DNA from: Chitinophagaceae bacterium
GTDB taxonomy: Bacteria > Bacteroidota > Bacteroidia > Chitinophagales > Chitinophagaceae
Direction: 5' to 3'
DNA length: 7,156 nucleotides
Assembly (NCBI GenBank): GCA_025362915.1
Contig: JANYEU010000452.1
Coordinates: 1-7,156 of the forward strand
Shown here: positions 5,536 to 7,156 of the stretch, piece by piece
Numbering within the stretch: position 1 is the stretch's first letter
Layout: every line of letters begins with the position of its first letter
Position numbers and translations under genes: made by a program
Notes under the pieces: generated by a model
Seen by the model: only the letters and a program-made list of their open reading frames with translations
Database searches by the model: none
Told to the model about the DNA's origin: nothing

Positions 5536-5570
5536 AACTTAAAACGTATAACTTATTACGTACAACTTTC
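5536..5570. repeat. Five tandem heptamers just after the PiT stop codon
   Basis: The units are AACTTAA, AACGTAT, AACTTAT, TACGTAC and AACTTTC, giving a clearer 14-bp period (AACTTA plus ACGTA) at 5536-5549 and 5550-5563. The block touches the PiT stop codon at 5571. ACGTA (5544-5548) and TACGT (5557-5561) are inverted, so a small hairpin is possible. Positions 5552-5568 match the repeat at the end of pyrD in 15 of 17 bases. Confidence 0.7.
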
Positions 5571-6611
5571 CTAAATAAATAGGTTCAGTATGTAGTAGAT
5601 AATACCTGCCATCAACCCAGAAATTGGAATGGTGATAACCCATGCCCAAAATAGATTGATAGTAACGCCCCAGCGAACAGCACTCAAACGCTTGGTGGCA
5701 CCCACCCCAATGATAGAACCTGTAATGGTATGCGTGGTAGAAACAGGTATCTTGAAATGCTCGGTAAGAAATAAGGTAATGGCACCGGCGGTTTCTGCAG
5801 CAACACCTTCCAATGGCGTTACTTTGGTAATCTTGGTACCCATTGTTTTTACAATCTTCCAACCTCCACTAAGCGTACCCAAAGCTATTGCCAAGAAACT
5901 ACAAAAAGGCACCCACGGATATTGATCGGCAAATTGATTGAAAGTTAATGTATGCCCAAGTTTGCCTTGATAAAAGATGATAGCCGCACCAATAATACCC
6001 ATTACCTTTTGTGCATCGTTGCCCCCATGCCCCAAACTAAATGCCGCACTGGACAACAGTTGTAGCTTTTTAAACCACTTTTCTGCCTTGTAAGGGTTAC
6101 TCTTCTTACAGATATGTACAATCATTACCGTAATAAAAAAAGCTATTATCGCACCTATCAATGGTGCCAAAAAGATAAACACAAACGTAGGAACCACTTT
6201 GGCGTAGTTGATAACATCATGATTGCCACTGGTAAGTCCGCCGGCATGTGCCAATGCTGCCCCAACAAAACCACCCATCAAAGTGTGCGAAGAACTGGAA
6301 GGGATACCAAACCACCAAGTGGTAAGGTTCCAGATAATGGCCGCAATAATGCCAGCCAATATTACCTGAAGGTTTACAAACTCTGGTGTTACCCATTTTG
6401 CTACCGTATTACCAATACCAAACTCGTGGTACACATATTTTGAGATGAAGAATGCCGCAAAGTTGAAGAATGCCGCCCACACAACCGCCTGAAACGGGGT
6501 AAGAACCTTGGTGGAAACAATGGTGGCGATAGAATTGGCAGAATCGTGAAAGCCATTGATAAAATCGAAAATGAAAGAGAGTATTATTATAACAATCAGT
6601 AACGTAAACAT
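5571..6611 (-). CDS. PiT-family inorganic phosphate transporter
   Basis: This integral membrane protein takes up phosphate (as metal-phosphate or by proton symport in bacterial family members). The 346-aa product starts at ATG 6611; an in-frame TTG at 6635 would add eight polar residues, but the ATG places the first helix (2-19) at the usual distance from the signature. Both family repeats are present: GFHDSANSIATIVSTKVL (20-37) with IPSSSSHTLMGG (103-114), and SLGHGGNDAQKVMG (192-205) with PVSTTHTITGSIIGVG (289-304). The Asp and Asn residues in HDSAN and GNDAQ are the conserved polar positions of the transport core. About ten membrane segments are visible, with a basic cytoplasmic-type loop at 168-184. 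The gene follows the DUF47 gene by 76 nt on the same strand, the standard pairing. The length is at the short end for bacterial PiT, without the long central domain seen in E. coli PitA. No PHO-box-like site was recognised. Confidence 0.95.
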   Translation of the reverse strand: MFTLLIVIIILSFIFDFINGFHDSANSIATIVSTKVLTPFQAVVWAAFFNFAAFFISKYVYHEFGIGNTVAKWVTPEFVNLQVILAGIIAAIIWNLTTWWFGIPSSSSHTLMGGFVGAALAHAGGLTSGNHDVINYAKVVPTFVFIFLAPLIGAIIAFFITVMIVHICKKSNPYKAEKWFKKLQLLSSAAFSLGHGGNDAQKVMGIIGAAIIFYQGKLGHTLTFNQFADQYPWVPFCSFLAIALGTLSGGWKIVKTMGTKITKVTPLEGVAAETAGAITLFLTEHFKIPVSTTHTITGSIIGVGATKRLSAVRWGVTINLFWAWVITIPISGLMAGIIYYILNLFI

Positions 6612-6687
6612 GGGGTAGTTAATTTTTTGATTCAATCAAATCAATCCAATACTTACCTATAGCGTATTAAACTGCCTCAATAATCAA

Positions 6688-7156
6688 TTAAGAGTATTTG
6701 ATAATAATACTTTCAATAACATTGGCAGCGTCTTCGCATTTATCGGTAGCAATTTCGAGTGCCTGATATATTTCCCTTTTCTTTATCACCTCTTTTGCAT
6801 CAGGTTCTGTTTCAAACAGTTTTTCAATAGATTGATCATAAACATCATCAGCCTGATTCTCTATGCTATTTACCTTTACCAATGCCTCAGTCATTCTGCG
6901 CAGGTTATTCATATCCCGCAGCCCATAAACAGCTGTTTTTATTTCTAGGCAACCCATGTTTATCAGTTCCGCCATCCGTTGGATACCGGGATCGCTAGGG
7001 TTTATATTATAAAAATTAATCTTCTTAACGGAACTGTAGATAAAGTCGCAGATGTCATCCAATGCAGAAGCCAGATAGTGGATGTCTTCCCTGTCAAACG
7101 GGGTAATGAAATTTCTTCCCAGTTCGGTAAATATTCGGTGGGTATGGTCGTCGTTT
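6688..7156 (-). CDS. DUF47/PhoU-like Pit accessory protein, 5' end outside the window
   Basis: The frame is open from the right edge to the TAA at 6688-6690, giving 155 codons. The visible part begins with HRIFTELGRNFITPFDRED and continues with IHYLASALDDICDFIY, the typical centre of the DUF47 (PhoU-like, TIGR00153-type) family. It is all-helical, with E/D-rich helices such as NSIENQADDVYDQSIEKLF and YQALEIATDKCEDAANVIE, which in PhoU-like folds carry metal-binding acidic residues. Family members are usually about 205-215 aa, so roughly 50-60 N-terminal residues are missing only because of the window edge. A TTG at 7062 could be read as a start, but the conserved sequence runs on upstream, so it is internal. 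The protein is soluble and thought to modulate the adjacent PiT transporter, which starts 76 nt downstream; the mechanism is not settled. Confidence 0.93.
   Translation of the reverse strand, partial: NDDHTHRIFTELGRNFITPFDREDIHYLASALDDICDFIYSSVKKINFYNINPSDPGIQRMAELINMGCLEIKTAVYGLRDMNNLRRMTEALVKVNSIENQADDVYDQSIEKLFETEPDAKEVIKKREIYQALEIATDKCEDAANVIESIIIKYS

Noticed and set aside
5539..5862. 107-codon minus-strand frame overlapping the PiT gene end
   Set aside because: It is the PiT coding sequence in another register; the PiT frame carries all the family motifs.
6627..6655. ATCAA-rich short repeats between the DUF47 and PiT genes
   Set aside because: Only a few imperfect 5-bp units in AT-rich leader DNA; not beyond what composition gives.

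Overview
The window looks like chromosomal DNA of a Bacteroidota bacterium, probably near Chitinophagaceae or Sphingobacteriales. This is inferred from the style of the phosphate transporter and its DUF47 partner, the class 2 PyrD, the AT-rich leaders without clear Shine-Dalgarno sites, and a helix-turn-helix plus helical-repeat protein of a type common in that phylum. No rRNA, tRNA, CRISPR array, transposase or phage gene was seen.

Layout. Positions 1-2454 hold three genes on the minus strand. In transcription order they are an EamA/DMT-type exporter, a helix-turn-helix/TPR-like protein starting 5 nt after it, and the 5' part of a beta/gamma-crystallin-like protein that runs off the left edge. 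Positions 2455-3307 are an 853-nt gene-poor stretch with a hairpin-bearing direct repeat near the exporter and a 21-bp-period repeat array just upstream of the next gene. Positions 3308-4225 (plus strand) encode a helical protein with a C-terminal carboxypeptidase-regulatory-like beta domain. It converges on pyrD (minus, 4318-5391), with a strong hairpin terminator between them. The right end (5571-7156, minus) is a phosphate-uptake pair: the 3' part of a DUF47/PhoU-like gene followed by a PiT-family phosphate transporter.

How genes work together. The DUF47 protein and PiT transporter form a conserved two-gene phosphate module. PyrD is the respiratory-chain-linked step of pyrimidine synthesis and stands alone here. 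The exporter and helix-turn-helix gene are probably cotranscribed, but no shared function can be shown.

The most unusual feature is repeat structure with a 7-bp or 21-bp period. Three heptamer trios of exactly 21 bp lie at 4229-4249, 4310-4330 and 4954-4974, the last inside pyrD in frame. A five-unit version follows the PiT stop codon, and a 21-bp-phased array precedes the gene at 3308. Several predicted genes have their first in-frame start at TTG or GTG, but an ATG a few codons later fits family length or spacing better (pyrD 5391, PiT 6611, helix-turn-helix gene 1543). The exporter has no such ATG and appears to start at TTG.
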